DNA of 64,000 bases from Chitinophaga sedimenti (GTDB taxonomy: Bacteria; Bacteroidota; Bacteroidia; Chitinophagales; Chitinophagaceae), in the NCBI RefSeq assembly GCF_023156195.1, contig NZ_JAKUKA010000001.1, positions 3,162,001-3,226,000 on the forward strand, in the 5' to 3' direction. This document shows positions 28,965 to 42,053 of this stretch, piece after piece. Made by a program: the position numbers and the translations under genes. The notes under the pieces were generated by a model. The model was given only the letters and a program-made list of their open reading frames with translations, was not told where the DNA came from and made no database searches. How positions within the stretch are numbered: position 1 is the stretch's first letter; each line of letters begins with the position of its first letter.

Positions 28965-31900
28965 TTATCGTTTCAACACCACGAAACCGGTGGTGCGATG
29001 TTCTTTACCGTTGCTGTCCCAAACAATGATCACGTAGAAGTAAGAACCGTCCGGCAACTCATTGCCTATTCCGGAGCCTGTGTTGGCACGGCCCCTGAAG
29101 CCGTTGGCCGTTGTGTTAGCGTATTTCGCCGAGCGGAATACCACACCACCAAACCTGTTCATCACCACTACTTCATGTTTCTGATATTTGTTAATGTTCT
29201 CGATCATCATTACCTCGTTACCTTTTCCATCTCCGTTCGGCGACAGTGCAGGATGTACACGCACATCACCACGGTTATCGTCGGTTGTGCGGCCATCGCG
29301 GAGGAAACGTTCTACGGAATCCGGTACGCCGTCGTTGTCAGAATCCAGGTCCAGGTAATTCGGGATGCCATCGTTATCGGTATCATCATCAGTTGGATCA
29401 CCATTTTTATTGATATCCTCTTCTCCATCCGTCAGGCCGTCGCCATCGGTATCGCAAGCCAGGCAGAACGCATCATCGTTCAGGATTACCCCTACCGCCT
29501 TATTCCAGGCGCCGATCGCGGGTTGACTGGTACCACCGGATACATTTGCACTCACCAGTTTCACGGTAAAGAACTCATTCGCTTCCGGCGTTTCGTCACC
29601 AATCACCGGCACTGCGATATCGCGCTCGAGTGTCATGGCCGGGATTGTGATGCTCACGGTAGAAGCGTCGAAATCGTTACCAGGTGTAGCGCGACGTTTG
29701 TTCTGTACCACGCCCTCGCCTTCGAACGCATCTGCAAACGCATATTGCAGCGTAATATCGCGGGAGCTTCTGCGGCTCAGTTGTACGGTAAAGGTCGCCG
29801 GTGTAGTACCGCTGTTGCCTTCCGGCACTTTCACCGAATCTTGTTTAAAGATGATGGTGATCGCATCATTGTCTTTTACGTCTGTATGTGTACCGGTGGC
29901 GGTACCCAACTCGTAGTATGGCGTCGGACCGGTTACATAAGGTTTCAGGTCCAGTTTCAGGTATCCATCTTCGTCGTTGATGTCGTTGTCGTCCATCTGC
30001 ACCTTGAAGTCTACACTGCTCGAACCAGCCGGGATCGTCACCACCATAGTATGATTGGTAATATGATAATTGCGGATCGCGTCGAAGTCTGCCCCGATCG
30101 TTACCGGCAGGTCTGCCGGCACTACGGCTGATGCTTTCAGCGTGAAATGGATCGCATCACCCTCATTTACGCTGCTTTCGGCAACGGTCAGTTCCACTTT
30201 CAGCAGATCATCGTCGCCGATGTTCATGGTGGCGCTGTTCGGTGTACCGGCCTCCCATGTCAGGCTGCCAAGTGCAGACGAGATGGTTGCCAGCGTAACC
30301 GTTACCGTTTCACCACTTTCCTGGTTGCTGTCGTCCAGCGGATAAACGGCGATCTGCACACTGTTGGCTCCGGCCGGGATGGTTACGCTGCCGGAGAGGG
30401 CCGTGTAATCCGTACCCGCGATAGCCGTGCCGCCTACAGTGTAATCCACTTTCACATCTGCAGCCGATGTGATTGCGCTATGCACAAATTTCACTTCGAA
30501 ATGGCCAGGCGTACCCGGTTCCGCAGCATCATCCAATTTCGTTATGATGATACGACGGTCGGCCATATTAGCAGCTTCGTCATCGCTCAGCTGCATCGTT
30601 ACCGGTGTATTGTCTACGGTCACCGCTACACTATGGTTATTCATAATAGTGGTCGCCGATTGTAATGTCAGGATAATCGTTTCGGTCACTTCAATCACGT
30701 GGTCGTCCTTCACCGTTACCGGTATGGTTACGGATGATTGTCCCGCCGGGATCGTCACCGTGTTAGAGGAAGCGATATCGTAATCCTGCCCGTTTATCGC
30801 GGTACCACTGATGGCGTACGTAATCTGCACATCTTTTTCGCGGTGGCGCCGCCCGACAATCTTACGCGGAAGCTGCCATTAGTCGCCGGTTCCGCAGCAT
30901 CCGCCAGTTTTTCCACCAGGACGCTGTAAGCCGGTACATTATCGCCCGGGATCAGTACCGAAGCGTTATTAATGGTGAAGCCGGCTGTAGTAGCACGCAT
31001 CACCAGTGTTTCGTCATCTTCTTCCTCGCCATCGGCCAGGGCAGTCAGATCGAATTCGGCACTGTTAGCGCCTGCATTGATCTGGATCGTCGCCGGCAGC
31101 GCGCTGTGGTCCGTACCGGTGGCGGTGGACGAAGCATCGGCCGACAGGCTGATCACGATCGGGTAATCGGCGGTGATGCCCGGGGCCAGTTGCACCTGCA
31201 CCTTAGACGTGTTGCCTTCAGACAGGGAGGACGAATCGATGCTCAACTGGATATGCAGGTTACCCGGCACCAGGCTGGTAGCATCTGCGATAACCACGCT
31301 CGTGGCGAGTGACTGCGTATTGCCGTACACGTTCGCAGAAAGTGTCAGCTCCAGTGTTTCAGCGGCTTCGAGTACATTATCGTCCGCGCTGGCCGCCAGG
31401 ATAAAGGTGGCGCTGTTCACACCAGCCGGAATTGTCACGCTGCCCGGGAAGCTATATTCGGAAGTGCCCAGCGAAGCCGAGCTGGCAGCGCCGCGGGCCA
31501 GGGATACGTTGATATCGCTGGTGGCGAGTATGCCCGATGGCAGGCTTACGCGGACGGTAGTGCTTTCACCTTCGTTGATGGTGGCAGCGTCCGAAGTAAA
31601 GGTCAGCTGCGTGTTCAGCGGATCGGTGCTGGTCGCGTCGTTAATGGTAAGGGTGGCCGCCATTACGCTAAACCCGGAGTAAGCACCTTCTACCACTAAT
31701 GTTTCGGCAACTTCCAGCAGGTTGTCCGTATTCGTGCTGATGTTTACCATGTTGGACGCGTTGCCGCCTGCAGGAATGGTAAGCGTAGCGGGCAAAATAC
31801 CATGATCGGCCGCTACCGCAGTGGAAGTAAATCCTTTATTAATGTTGATGTTGATGGCGTAAGCGGTAGTGATACCGGCAGGCAGCGTTGCCTGCAAAGT

Positions 31901-34900
31901 AGCGGCGCCGCCTTCGGTTACGTTGCCCGGTGTGAGCGCCAGCGTAATACTATTATGCAGGGTGATATCTACATCCACTACGTCCACATCGATCGTAGCG
32001 TGCGAGAACGCATACCCCGAAGCCGTGGGCTGGAGTTGCAGTTTTTCGGTTTGTTCGATGATGTTATCCGCAGCCGCAGTCAGTGTAAAGGAAACAGCCG
32101 CAGTGTTAGCCGGAATGGTGATACCGGACGGGATAGCGCCCGTAAAGTCGGCATCTGTCACCGTTGTTGCTGCTTGTGCCAGGTTGATCGTGATCGGGAA
32201 GGTGGAGGTTACACCGCCCGGCAGGCTGAATGTTACCGTTACCGCACCACCCTCGTTAATCGAAGCTGCACTCACGTTCACGTCAATTACCGGCGCAGGT
32301 GTCGTGTCAGTTATAGATACGATCGCGGTAGTAGTTTCGTTGTTGCCATACACCGTGGCAGCTGCATCTATATGTAAATCCTCTGTGGATTCTATATCGC
32401 TGTCGGCACCTGCGGTTACGCTGAACGTAACGCTGTTGTGACCCGCCTGGATCGTTGCGCTGGCTGGCAGCGTGTATTCACCGGTGTTGAGAGAAGCGCT
32501 GCTACCCGCGCCACGACTCAGATTTACCACGATATCCGCATCGGCAGTAATACCACTTGGCAATGATATTGTCATCGTAGCAGATGCGCCCTCTGCGATG
32601 GTCGTTGTCGCAGGATTCAGGCTGATCTTCGTATTCAGCGGATCAATGCCCGTTACATCAGTAATTGTAAGGGTGGCGGCATTCACGGTAAACCCGCTGG
32701 CAGTACCGTTCACCACCAGTGTTTCTGATGATTCGAGGATGTTATCCGACGCGGTTGTCAGCGAAGCTGTGGCAGAATTAATACCGGCGGGAATGATGAT
32801 ACTGGCCGGCAAAGCACCGTGATCAGCAGCTCCTGCGGTGGAAGCAACATCTTTATGTAAGGTAACGGTAATCGGGTAAGACGCAACCAGGGTGCCAGGC
32901 AGTGATGCGCGCAGCGTGCTGCCGCTACCTTCCGCTACCGAAGCTGGTGTTACCGATAAGGTCACCGTATTATTAGCTGCATAATCTCCATCTGCCACAT
33001 CTACATTAATGGTAGACTGGGAGAAGGTATAACCTGTCGCGGTAGCGATCAGTTGCAGTTTTTCCAGTTCTTCTATGATATTATCTGCGTCTGCAGTAAG
33101 CGTGAACGAAGCAGCGGAAGCGTTAGCCGCAATCGTTACGCTGGCCGGGATGGCAGTCGTAAAGTCAGCATCTTCCACCGCCGGTGTCGCAGTACCTCTC
33201 GCCAGGTTAATCACGATCGGGAAGGTAGAAGTCACGCCACCAGGCAGACTAAATGTCACGGTTACCGCACCACCTTCATTGATAGAAGCCGCAGTTACGT
33301 TGACATCAATCACCGGTGTGGCAGTGGCATCTGTGATAGATACCACAGTTGTTGCGGTTTCGCTGTTGCCGTACACCATAGCAGCTGCATCTATATGTAA
33401 ATCTTCCGTGGCCTCGATATCGGCATCGGTCGCAGCGCTCACTGTAAAGGTAGCGTTATTGAAACCTGCAGCGATGGTAACACTTGTTGGCAACGTGTAT
33501 TCGCTGGTACCCAGCGATGCACTGCTACCCGCGCCACGGCTCAGGCTCACGGTAATGTCCGCCGCAGCGGTAATGCCCGCGGGCAGCGATACGGTCATAT
33601 TAGCCGATGCACCTTCGGCAATAGTAGTCGTTGCAGGGCTCAGGCTGATTTTCGTATTCAGCGGATCGGTGCTGGTTACGTCGGTGATCGTCAATGTAGT
33701 AGTGTTCACTGTAAACCCTGTAGCCGTACCGTTCACCACCAGTGTTTCTGATGGTTCAAGCACATTGTCCGTATTCGTCGTCAGTGAAGCAGTAGCCGAA
33801 TTGCTGCCTGCAGGAATCAGGATGCTCGCCGGTAGTGTACCATGGTCCGCCAGGTCTGCGGTAGAAGCAGCGCCCTTAGTAATAGTAACCGCGATCGGGT
33901 AAGATGCTACCAGCGTGCCGGGCAGCGATGCACGCAAAGTGCTGCCGCTACCTTCCGCCACAGACGTTGGGTTTACCGACAGCGTAACGGTATTGTTCGT
34001 CGGGTAATCACCGTCTACCACATCTATCGCAATCAGTGACTGGGAGAAAGTGTAACCGGTCGCAGTAGCGGTCAGTTGCAGTTTTTCCAGTTCTTCAATT
34101 ATATTATCCGTTTCCGCAGTAAGCGTAAACGATGCAGATGAAGCGTTAGCGGCAATCGTTAGGCTGGTGGGTATTGCAGTCGTAAAGTCTGCATCCACTA
34201 CCGCCGGTGTTGCCCCACCCTGCGCCAGGTTGATCACAATCGGGAAAGCAGATGTTACGCCGCTCGGCAGACTGAATGTCACGGTTACCCCATCACCTTC
34301 ATTAATAGAAGTGGCGCTTATGTTTACGTCGATCACCGGTGTGCCGGTAGCATCTGTAATAGCAACAACCGCCGTAGCCGTTTCGCTGTTGCCGTAAACG
34401 GTAGCAGCTGCATCAATATGTAAATCTTCCGTGGCCTCGATATCACCGTCGGTACCGGCAGCTACGTTAAATGTAGCGCTGTTGTTACCGGCCAGGATCG
34501 TTACGCTGGCCGGCAGCGTGTACTCTCCAGTGCCCAGCGAAGCACTACTACCCGCGCCACGGCTCAGGCTTACCGCGATATCAGCATCGGCAGTAATACC
34601 CGCCGGCAGTGAAATGGTCATGGTGGCGGATGCGCCTTCTGCGATCGTTGTTGTCGCAGGACTCAGGCTGATCTTCGTATGCAGCGGATTGGTGCTGGTT
34701 ACGTCCGTGATCGTGAGTGTAGTTGCATTTACGGTAAAACCGGTGGCAGTACCGCCGATCACCAACGTTTCTGATGATTCGAGGATGTTATCTGTAGCGG
34801 TTGTCAGCGCGGTTGTTGCGGAATTGCTACCTGCCGGGATCGTAATGCTGGCCGGTAATGTACCATGATCAGCAGCTCCTGCGGTAGAAGCCGCATCTTT

Positions 34901-37900
34901 ATTTAAGGTAATAGTAATCGGGTAAGACGCTACAAGTGTACCCGGCAATGCAGCACGCAGCGTGCTGCCGCTACCTTCCGCCACCGATGCAGGTGTTACT
35001 GACAAGGTTACGGTATTATTGCCCGTGTAATCGCCATCTGCTACTTCTATATCGATAACAGACTGGGAGAAGGTATAACCGGTTGCCGTTGGCGCCAGTT
35101 GCAGCTTCTCCTGTTCCTCGATGATCTGGTCCGCTATGGCGTTCAGCGTCATGGAAGCGGAAGAAGTATTCGCCGCGATCGTCACGGAAGTCGGGATCGC
35201 TGCATCAAAGTCCGCATCTCCGGCTGCTGGTGTAACTGTATTTTTAGCCAGACTGATGATGATCGCCGAGCTGGAAGTCACGCCGGAAGGCAGACTGAAA
35301 GTGATCGTCGTTGAACCGCCTTCATTCACAGTTGCGGTGCTCACGTTCACGTCGATGACCGAAACGGTAGTCGCGTCCGTAATATGGATCGTGGTGGTCG
35401 CCGTTTCTACGTTGCCGTAAACAGTCGATTGGGCCAGGATCTCCGGGTCTTCCGCACCTTCGATCACCGCATCGGTTTCGGCATCCACTGTAAAGTTCAC
35501 ACTGTTTGAACCCGCGGGAATCGTTACACTCACAGGCATATCATAATCCGCGGCTGTGAGTCCCACACTGCTGCCAGCGCCGCTGCTCAGGGTTATGTTA
35601 ATCGGGTTGCTGGCGGTAATGCCCGTTGGCAGCGACACCGTTACCGTAGTACTGCCGCCTTCCGCTATTGTGCTCAGCGACGGCGTCAGCGTCAGTTTGG
35701 TATTCAGCGGGTTGGTGCTGGTTGCGTCATTGATCGTCAGCGTAGCGGCCGATACGGTGAAACCGGTAATGGTACCTTCTGCGATCAGGGTTTCTGCTAC
35801 TTCTAATATATTATCTGCAGCAGTTGTTACTGTAGTATTGGCAGATGCGTTGCTACCCGCAGCAATATGCAGCGTAGCAGGCAGCGCACCATGATCGCCC
35901 GTAGCTGCTGTAGACGAAGCTCCTTTGTTAACGGTAACGTCTATATCATAACTGGCCGTCAGCGTACCCGGAAGGCTCGCGCGGATAGCCGCACTTGTTC
36001 CCTCGGTTACGCTTGCTGGTGTAAAGCTCAGCGCGACAGGCATGCCAGCGGTATAGTCGGCATCGATAACGTCCAGGTCAATATCAGTAAGATCGAATGT
36101 ATAACCGGTAGCCGATGGCGTCAGGCGGAGTTTCTCGAGTAACTCGATCATATTGTCCGCGCTGGCGTTCAGCGTCATCTGTACCATCGAAGCGTTGGCC
36201 GGAATGGTTACGGAAGTAGGAATTGGCGCGGTAAAGTCAGCATCCACAGCGGCCGGTGTAACTGTACCTTTCGCCAGGTTAATGGTAATCGGCGATGGAG
36301 AAGTATAACCGGAAGGCAGACTAAAGGTTACGGTAATGCCGCTACCCTCTGTCATCGATGCAGCCGGCACCGCTACGTGAATCTCCGGTATAATTGCTGC
36401 ATCCTGCAAAGTCAGCGTAGCGTCGGCCGACAAATAAGCGCCGGAAGGATGCATTTCATCAATATAAACGATGAACATTTCATCACCATCGGTTACGCCA
36501 TCGCTGTGCGTAGCCAGGTCAAAGTAGCCGCCATTCGCACCCTCAGGGAAAGTGAAAGTGGTCGGCACCGTGTATTGCGCGCCGGTCACCGTAGGATCGG
36601 TGTATACCTGCAGGCCTACGGTATAATTGAAACCAGTACCTATATATATATTGGAGGGCAGGTTTACCCACACTTTGATTGTTTCGCCTTTACCTAAAGT
36701 CGTCTTCTCCGGAACCATCGTTACCAGGAAGTTATTCTGGTCCATCGATGTTACGTCGGTAATATTGATACCGTTCCAGTTCTCTGAAAAGTTGGTTGCC
36801 GAGGCTTCCATCTCATAGTATTCCGCCACTTCGAGCGAATCGTCGGCAGCAGCAGTTACCACAAAGCTGAAATCGTGGGCGCCAGCCGGGATCGTCACCG
36901 TTGTCGGCACCCCGGTCAGGTCACCGTTGGTGGCAGTCGAAGAAGCCGTACGAGTTAATGTAACGGGGATCGCGAAGCCGGCCACGTAATCAGAAGGCAG
37001 GCTAACGGTAACAGTCGCAGTTCCGCCCTCCAACAGGTTCGGATTACTAACGTCCAGTCCCAGTTGCTGGCCGGTCATGCTGTCGTCGCCGTCGATCAGC
37101 ACTTCCGCGCTGGTATGATTAAAAGTATAACCGGCCGCACTGAACGCAAGCTTCAGCTGCTCTATTTTTTCATACACATGATCATCGATCAGCGGCAGGC
37201 TGAGGGTTACAGAAGAACTGTTTGCCGGAATCGTGACCGATGTGGGAATACCACCTGCAATATCTGCGCTGGTTGCCACATCACCACTGCTGGTATTGGC
37301 CAGGTTGATAACGGTCGGTGTAGTTTCTGTATAACCGTCAAGGGTAAACGTAACCTCCCAGGTATTGCCTTCCAGCATGGTAATGCCGGAGCCGGGGTTA
37401 GTCGTTACAAGAATATTTTTACCGGTAGGTGTTGTTACCGCGGTAGTGGTATCTTCCACGATAATATTCATCGTCTGGGTTTCGGGGTGACCAAAGTAAT
37501 CCACGGTCACATTCAGGATGAGGGTCTTGTCACCGTCTACCACCGCATCTCCCAAAAACTTAATCCGGAAGCTGGTAGCGCCACTGCCTGCCGGCACCAC
37601 AACGGGCGAAGGCAGTTGATACTCGCTTGGATCCAGGGTAGAAGCAGGATCGGCCGATAAGGTCACGGTCATATCCTGCTCTGTAAAGCGGTTTGGCACA
37701 AAGTCCAGCGCGATATCCATCTCGTCCCCTTCCTGGTAAGTGGTGGTCCAGCTATACAGTGAGAACACGCGGTTCGCCGCGTTGGTGCTTTGCAGATCGG
37801 TCACGTCCGCACTGGCGCCTACCACGGAATAACCTGTGGCAACGCCTTCCAGTACGATCGTTTCGGTCGGCTCAAAAGTATCGTCATCAATGAACTTTAC

Positions 37901-40132
37901 TTCACCGGTGATAGCATGCTCGCCGGCGGATATAATTACATAACTGTCCAGGTAGCTGTAATCAAAGCCGTTAATGGTAGATGTTGCCCCCGCGATATAC
38001 TCACCATGATGTCCGAACCCGCCACCACCGGGCAGACTTGCTGTAAAGGTAAGCACGCCGTTTTCCGCCAGGGTAGACTGATCCACCGTGAGCGTAATAG
38101 GCATACCCGCGTAATAGTTGGCATCGATGATGTTGCTGCTGCCGCCGTTCACAACGAAGCCGGCCATCACCCCACCAAAGGAATAAGACTCTGTTTCTTC
38201 AATTATATTATCTGCCGCCAGCCCCAGCGTGTAAGTCGTGGAGTTAGCATCGGCAGGAATGGTTACGTCGACCGAATCTGTAATGACGGCATCGAAATCA
38301 GCAGCAGCTGTCGTAACATGAGAAAAGGCGATCCGCGCAGACAAAGCCTGCTCGGAAGTTACACCTGTTGGCAACGCCAGCAGGATCGAAGCATTCGCGC
38401 CTTCTGTAGCATCCGCAGCGGAAAGCGTTAATACTTTGTTTGCAGCATTATTTGCAGTTTCATCCGTTATCCTCATATATACTGAAAACGATTTGGGCGA
38501 ACCTTCGAGCGTTGCCGTGGCTACGAGCTGCACAGAATCCGTCGTTTCCAGCACCAGGTCGTTCAGGGCATTAAAGTTGAACGTCGCTTCGTTGCTGCCT
38601 GCGGGAATTGTTACCGTAAACGGAAAAGTTGAGGGCGAAAAATCGGTTGCCTTCGCGTTACCGAGTCCCCTGTTAATAGTAACGGTTACCGGCGTAGCCA
38701 GGGCTGGACCATTCATCTTTACTTTGATGCTGGTGGAAGTGCCTTCGGCCAGCGTGGTAACGGTGGGAATCAGTTTAATGTCGGCCGCATCATCGTCCGC
38801 AATGGTATATACAGCGGTGGGATTGGTCGCGCTGATCTGCGCATATTTCAGGCAATCGGTCGAAATGCTCAGCGTTAATGTGCGGCTGTCTTCGATAACG
38901 GTGTTGCCTTTAATAACAATATTGGTAAGATCGAATTCCGCCGGCGTCATGGTGTAGTCGCCTGGCGGAATGGTTAAACTTCCGAGTATCTCATAATCTG
39001 TACCTGCCACTGCCGGGTGAGTACCCGATGGCGTAGCAATGATTTTAACCACCGTTGGTACACTGGTGGCGCCTGTAAACACCCTTAATTTAATTCCTTC
39101 CGGCGTGTGATCGTCCTGTCCTTCGTCACCACTGCCGGTGGCTGCCGAAAATCCAAGCACCAGCGGAAAATTATGGTCCTGGTAAGGTAACAGTACCGGG
39201 CTGTTGAGGTCTACCGCTGCATAAGATTGATTTTCATATCCTACCATGAAACGCTGCGTGCGGATCGGGTCGCGCGTGGGTGACATAGGGCCGTTGAACG
39301 TCACCACCTTATGTACGGCGATGCCTTTAGCGGCGACGGGCACCAAAGCGCCGTTGGCCACCATTTGCAGGGGAAAGCCGTTACCGGTTTTATTGTCCCT
39401 GGCATCGTCCTGTGCAGCGTACCAGGTAGTAAAACCTCCTTTAACCCGAAAAACGTGCGCGCCGCTTTCGGGGCTGCCGCAATCGCCGGGATCTTTATAC
39501 ACCGCCACCGTTTGCGGACGCGTGGTGGCGGGATAATACTCATCGCCGGAACTGGCATTATCGGCTATGAAGCCCATACCACAGGCCTCGCCTGCGATCA
39601 TCGTTTTCTCTGACAAATAAATGTGTACCCAGGCGCCAGCTGCATCTTCCTTGGCGGTAACTATATAATCGAGTAAAAAATGACTTGCGCCATTTACATA
39701 GGTTACGACCGATTGTACCTGGTAGGTTGCATTATCACGGTCCTTTACATACCCCGTGCTGGTTACCTTCCAGGGATTCCCGGAAGTCCCGGCCCCCGAC
39801 ACCGCAGATATATTACAGTGTTTCAGGTATTGCGGCTCAAAAGGCGCCGTTACGTCGAACCGCGGTTCTATCACAATATAGGTACGCAATCCCCGGTCTT
39901 TCGGCGGTGCCGCCGGATTGAGGTTGGTTTCCCATTTGCCGTTCTTTTTAACGAGATACCCGGTATCCGTAACAAGGATCTGTAAACCATCGGTCAGGGT
40001 ATTGCCCCCGGTGGGATTGATCGTTACAGTCGGGGCTTGCCCGAATACCTGGCCAGCCAGCAGCATTAAGCCCGTAATAAGTAGCCACAATGGCCGGTAA
40101 CGCCTCTCGCGCGTGAGTAGAATTTGTTTCAT
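28965..40132 (-). CDS. Giant Calx-beta repeat surface protein with type IX sorting domain (SprB-like; one frame break)
   Basis: About 3,722 aa. Signal peptide ([16 protein letters not shown]), a unique N-terminal domain of about 320 aa, then about 28 Calx-beta-type domains of roughly 100-115 aa, each with an EG-containing strand and a TIPAG turn. A DxDGDG calcium-binding thrombospondin-3-like stretch follows (about 3558-3605; [19 protein letters not shown]), then the gliding-motility-associated C-terminal sorting domain (about 3625-3722; [26 protein letters not shown]). The break near 30833 is an A run (five present, six needed). Fifteen central domains form five in-frame triplets. It probably is a calcium-dependent adhesin on the cell surface, exported by type IX secretion; adhesion target unknown. 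Confidence 0.94.
31320..36400 (-). repeat. Five copies of a 1,023-bp (341-aa) three-domain super-repeat
   Basis: Signature GTGCTGCCGCTACC recurs at 32916, 33939 and 34962, exactly 1,023 bp apart; more diverged copies flank these on both sides with about the same period. Each unit encodes three different Calx-beta domains (types beginning IDVNV, TVTLSV and KISLSP). The three central units are the most alike, indicating recent duplication. Confidence 0.88.
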
Positions 40133-40620
40133 AGGACAGGATAGGAATAATCTAATAATGGTTAAATGATATTACCTATGCTAAAATTTAACAGTGTCTG
40201 TATATATTGGTCACTCTTACACAAGGCTCACTCCGTAGCGGGAGAAAGCCCTGAGCGGCAGTTGATTAGCCTCCGCCCATTTATAACAATCCTCTCTCAA
40301 GTAACTTTAACGCTTTCAGGTACGGCTATCTATAATATGCAAATAGGGATATACGCTTGTTCCTGTCAGTCTTTTCCTGCTGTGGTGATTAGTGCCTAAT
40401 TACCCTTAGTTTGGAGAAATAACATGTATAACTATTGTATTTACAGATAGTTCTACATTTTAACAATAAGCAAATCTATATTATATATAATATATAAACA
40501 AGAAAAAGTGGAAAAATATTTAATATATCTTTCTGATAAGCAGATTGTAGTGGGACAGGCAATAAGAAAAGGCTATGTCAGGAGTGAAAATATAGGTAGA
40601 TTTGCAAAAATTATAACTGA
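40133..40620. other. Divergent intergenic region of the giant surface protein gene and ahcY
   Basis: 488 bp, AT-rich towards ahcY. It has a hairpin at about 40224-40250 (GGCT..CTCC, loop, GGGAG..AGCC) that could lie in the leader of the giant gene. A -7 box for ahcY is at 40597. I see no riboswitch that I can name. Confidence 0.6.
40597..40604 (+). promoter_or_regulatory. Bacteroidota -7 promoter box for ahcY
   Basis: TAGATTTG matches TAnnTTTG and ends 16 bp before the ahcY start, implying a very short leader. Confidence 0.6.
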
Positions 40621-41947
40621 ATGTCTACCATTACGAAATCTACAATTGACTTTGACCTCAAGTACAAGGTAAAGGATATGTCGCTGGCCGAGTGGGGCCG
40701 CAAGGAGATTGAGCTGGCGGAAGCAGAAATGCCCGGTCTGATGGCTATCCGTGAAGAGTTTGGCCCGTCGCAGCCGCTGAAAGGCGCGCGTATCGCCGGT
40801 TGCTTACACATGACTATTCAAACAGCAGTACTGATCGAAACCCTGGTACACCTGGGCGCCGAAGTACGCTGGAGCTCTTGCAATATCTTCTCTACACAGG
40901 ATCACGCTGCTGCTGCTATTGCTGCTGCAGGTATCCCTGTTTTCGCCTGGAAAGGTCTGAATGAAGAAGAATTTAACTGGTGTATCGAGCAGACCCTGTT
41001 CTTCGGCGGCGCTGACCGTCCCCTGAACATGATCCTGGACGACGGCGGCGACCTCACTAACATGGTGTTCGATGTTTACCCTGAGCTGATCCAGCATATT
41101 AGAGGGCTGAGCGAAGAAACCACTACCGGTGTTCACCGCCTGTACGAGAGAATGAAAAACGGTACGCTGGCCCTGCCTGCTATCAATATCAATGACTCTG
41201 TTACCAAATCCAAATTCGACAACAAGTACGGTTGTCGCGAGTCCTGTGTAGATGCGATCCGTCGCGCTACCGACGTGATGATTGCCGGTAAGGTTGCTGT
41301 TGTTGCTGGTTTTGGCGATGTAGGTAAAGGTTCCGCAGAATCACTGCGTGGCGCCGGCGCCCGCGTTATCGTAACTGAAATTGACCCGATCTGTGCACTG
41401 CAGGCCGCTATGGAAGGTTACGAAGTGAAGAAAATGGCTACCGCCGTTAAAGAAGCAGATATCGTTGTAACCACTACCGGTTGCCGCGACATCATCACCG
41501 GCGAGCACTTCAAACTGATGAAAGATAAAACCATCGTTTGTAACATCGGTCACTTCGATATCGAAATCGACGTTGCCTGGTTGAACAACAACTATGGTAA
41601 AACCAAAGTGGAAATCAAACCACAGGTGGATAAATATACCATCGACGGTAAAGATATCATCCTGCTGGCTGAAGGCCGCCTGGTAAACCTGGGTTGCGCT
41701 ACAGGCCACCCTTCTTTTGTAATGAGTAACTCCTTCTCCAACCAGGTACTGGCGCAGCTGGAACTGTGGACTAACACCGCTTCTTACAAAAATGAAGTGT
41801 ACGTGTTACCGAAACACGGATGAGAAAGTAGCCCGTCTCCACCTGAAAAAAATCGCAGTGGAACTGGACGAACTTACTACCGTACAGTCCGAGTACCTCG
41901 GTATTGCGAAAGAAGGTCCTTACAAACCCGATTATTATCGTTACTAG
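40621..41947 (+). CDS. ahcY: Adenosylhomocysteinase (one frame break near the C-terminus)
   Basis: Hydrolyses S-adenosylhomocysteine to adenosine and homocysteine, closing the methyl cycle. Strong family motifs: [14 protein letters not shown], the NAD-binding [40 protein letters not shown]. The reading frame is broken at about 41819: after VYVLPKH the expected [12 protein letters not shown] continues in another frame to PYKPDYYRY and a stop at 41947. Two bases seem lost at what would be CACCTGGAT. Full length is about 442 aa, normal. The C-terminal Lys/Tyr that contact NAD are in the displaced part, so a true frameshift would inactivate the enzyme. A single gene with its own promoter and terminator. 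Confidence 0.96.
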
Positions 41948-41969
41948 TAATGGCTTTACTATATCGTTC

Positions 41970-42005
41970 GAAAGCGGCTGCCTCTATGGCGCCGCTTTCT
42001 TTTTA
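41970..42005 (+). terminator. Terminator after ahcY
   Basis: GAAAGCGGC, 12-nt loop, GCCGCTTTC, then six T. Confidence 0.88.
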
Positions 42006-42041
42006 ACTAGATTTTTATTTCATCGTAGCCCAACAATCCGT

Positions 42042-42049
42042 TAATTTTG
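42042..42049 (+). promoter_or_regulatory. -7 box directly in front of pdxJ
   Basis: TAATTTTG fits TAnnTTTG and ends only 4 bp before the ATG, so the transcript would start at or next to the start codon (leaderless). Confidence 0.55.
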
Positions 42050-42053
42050 CGGC

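Noticed and set aside
28962..30131. Long plus-strand open frame opposite the giant surface protein
   Set aside because: Shadow of the repeat-rich Calx-beta gene; its translation has no domain-like pattern.
31320..36400. CRISPR or transposon-like array
   Set aside because: The repeats are 1,023 bp, in-frame and coding; there are no short repeat-spacer units or cas genes.
40224..40250. Possible SAM or SAH riboswitch near ahcY
   Set aside because: The hairpin is about 370 bp from ahcY, upstream of its promoter box, and lacks conserved riboswitch core sequences.
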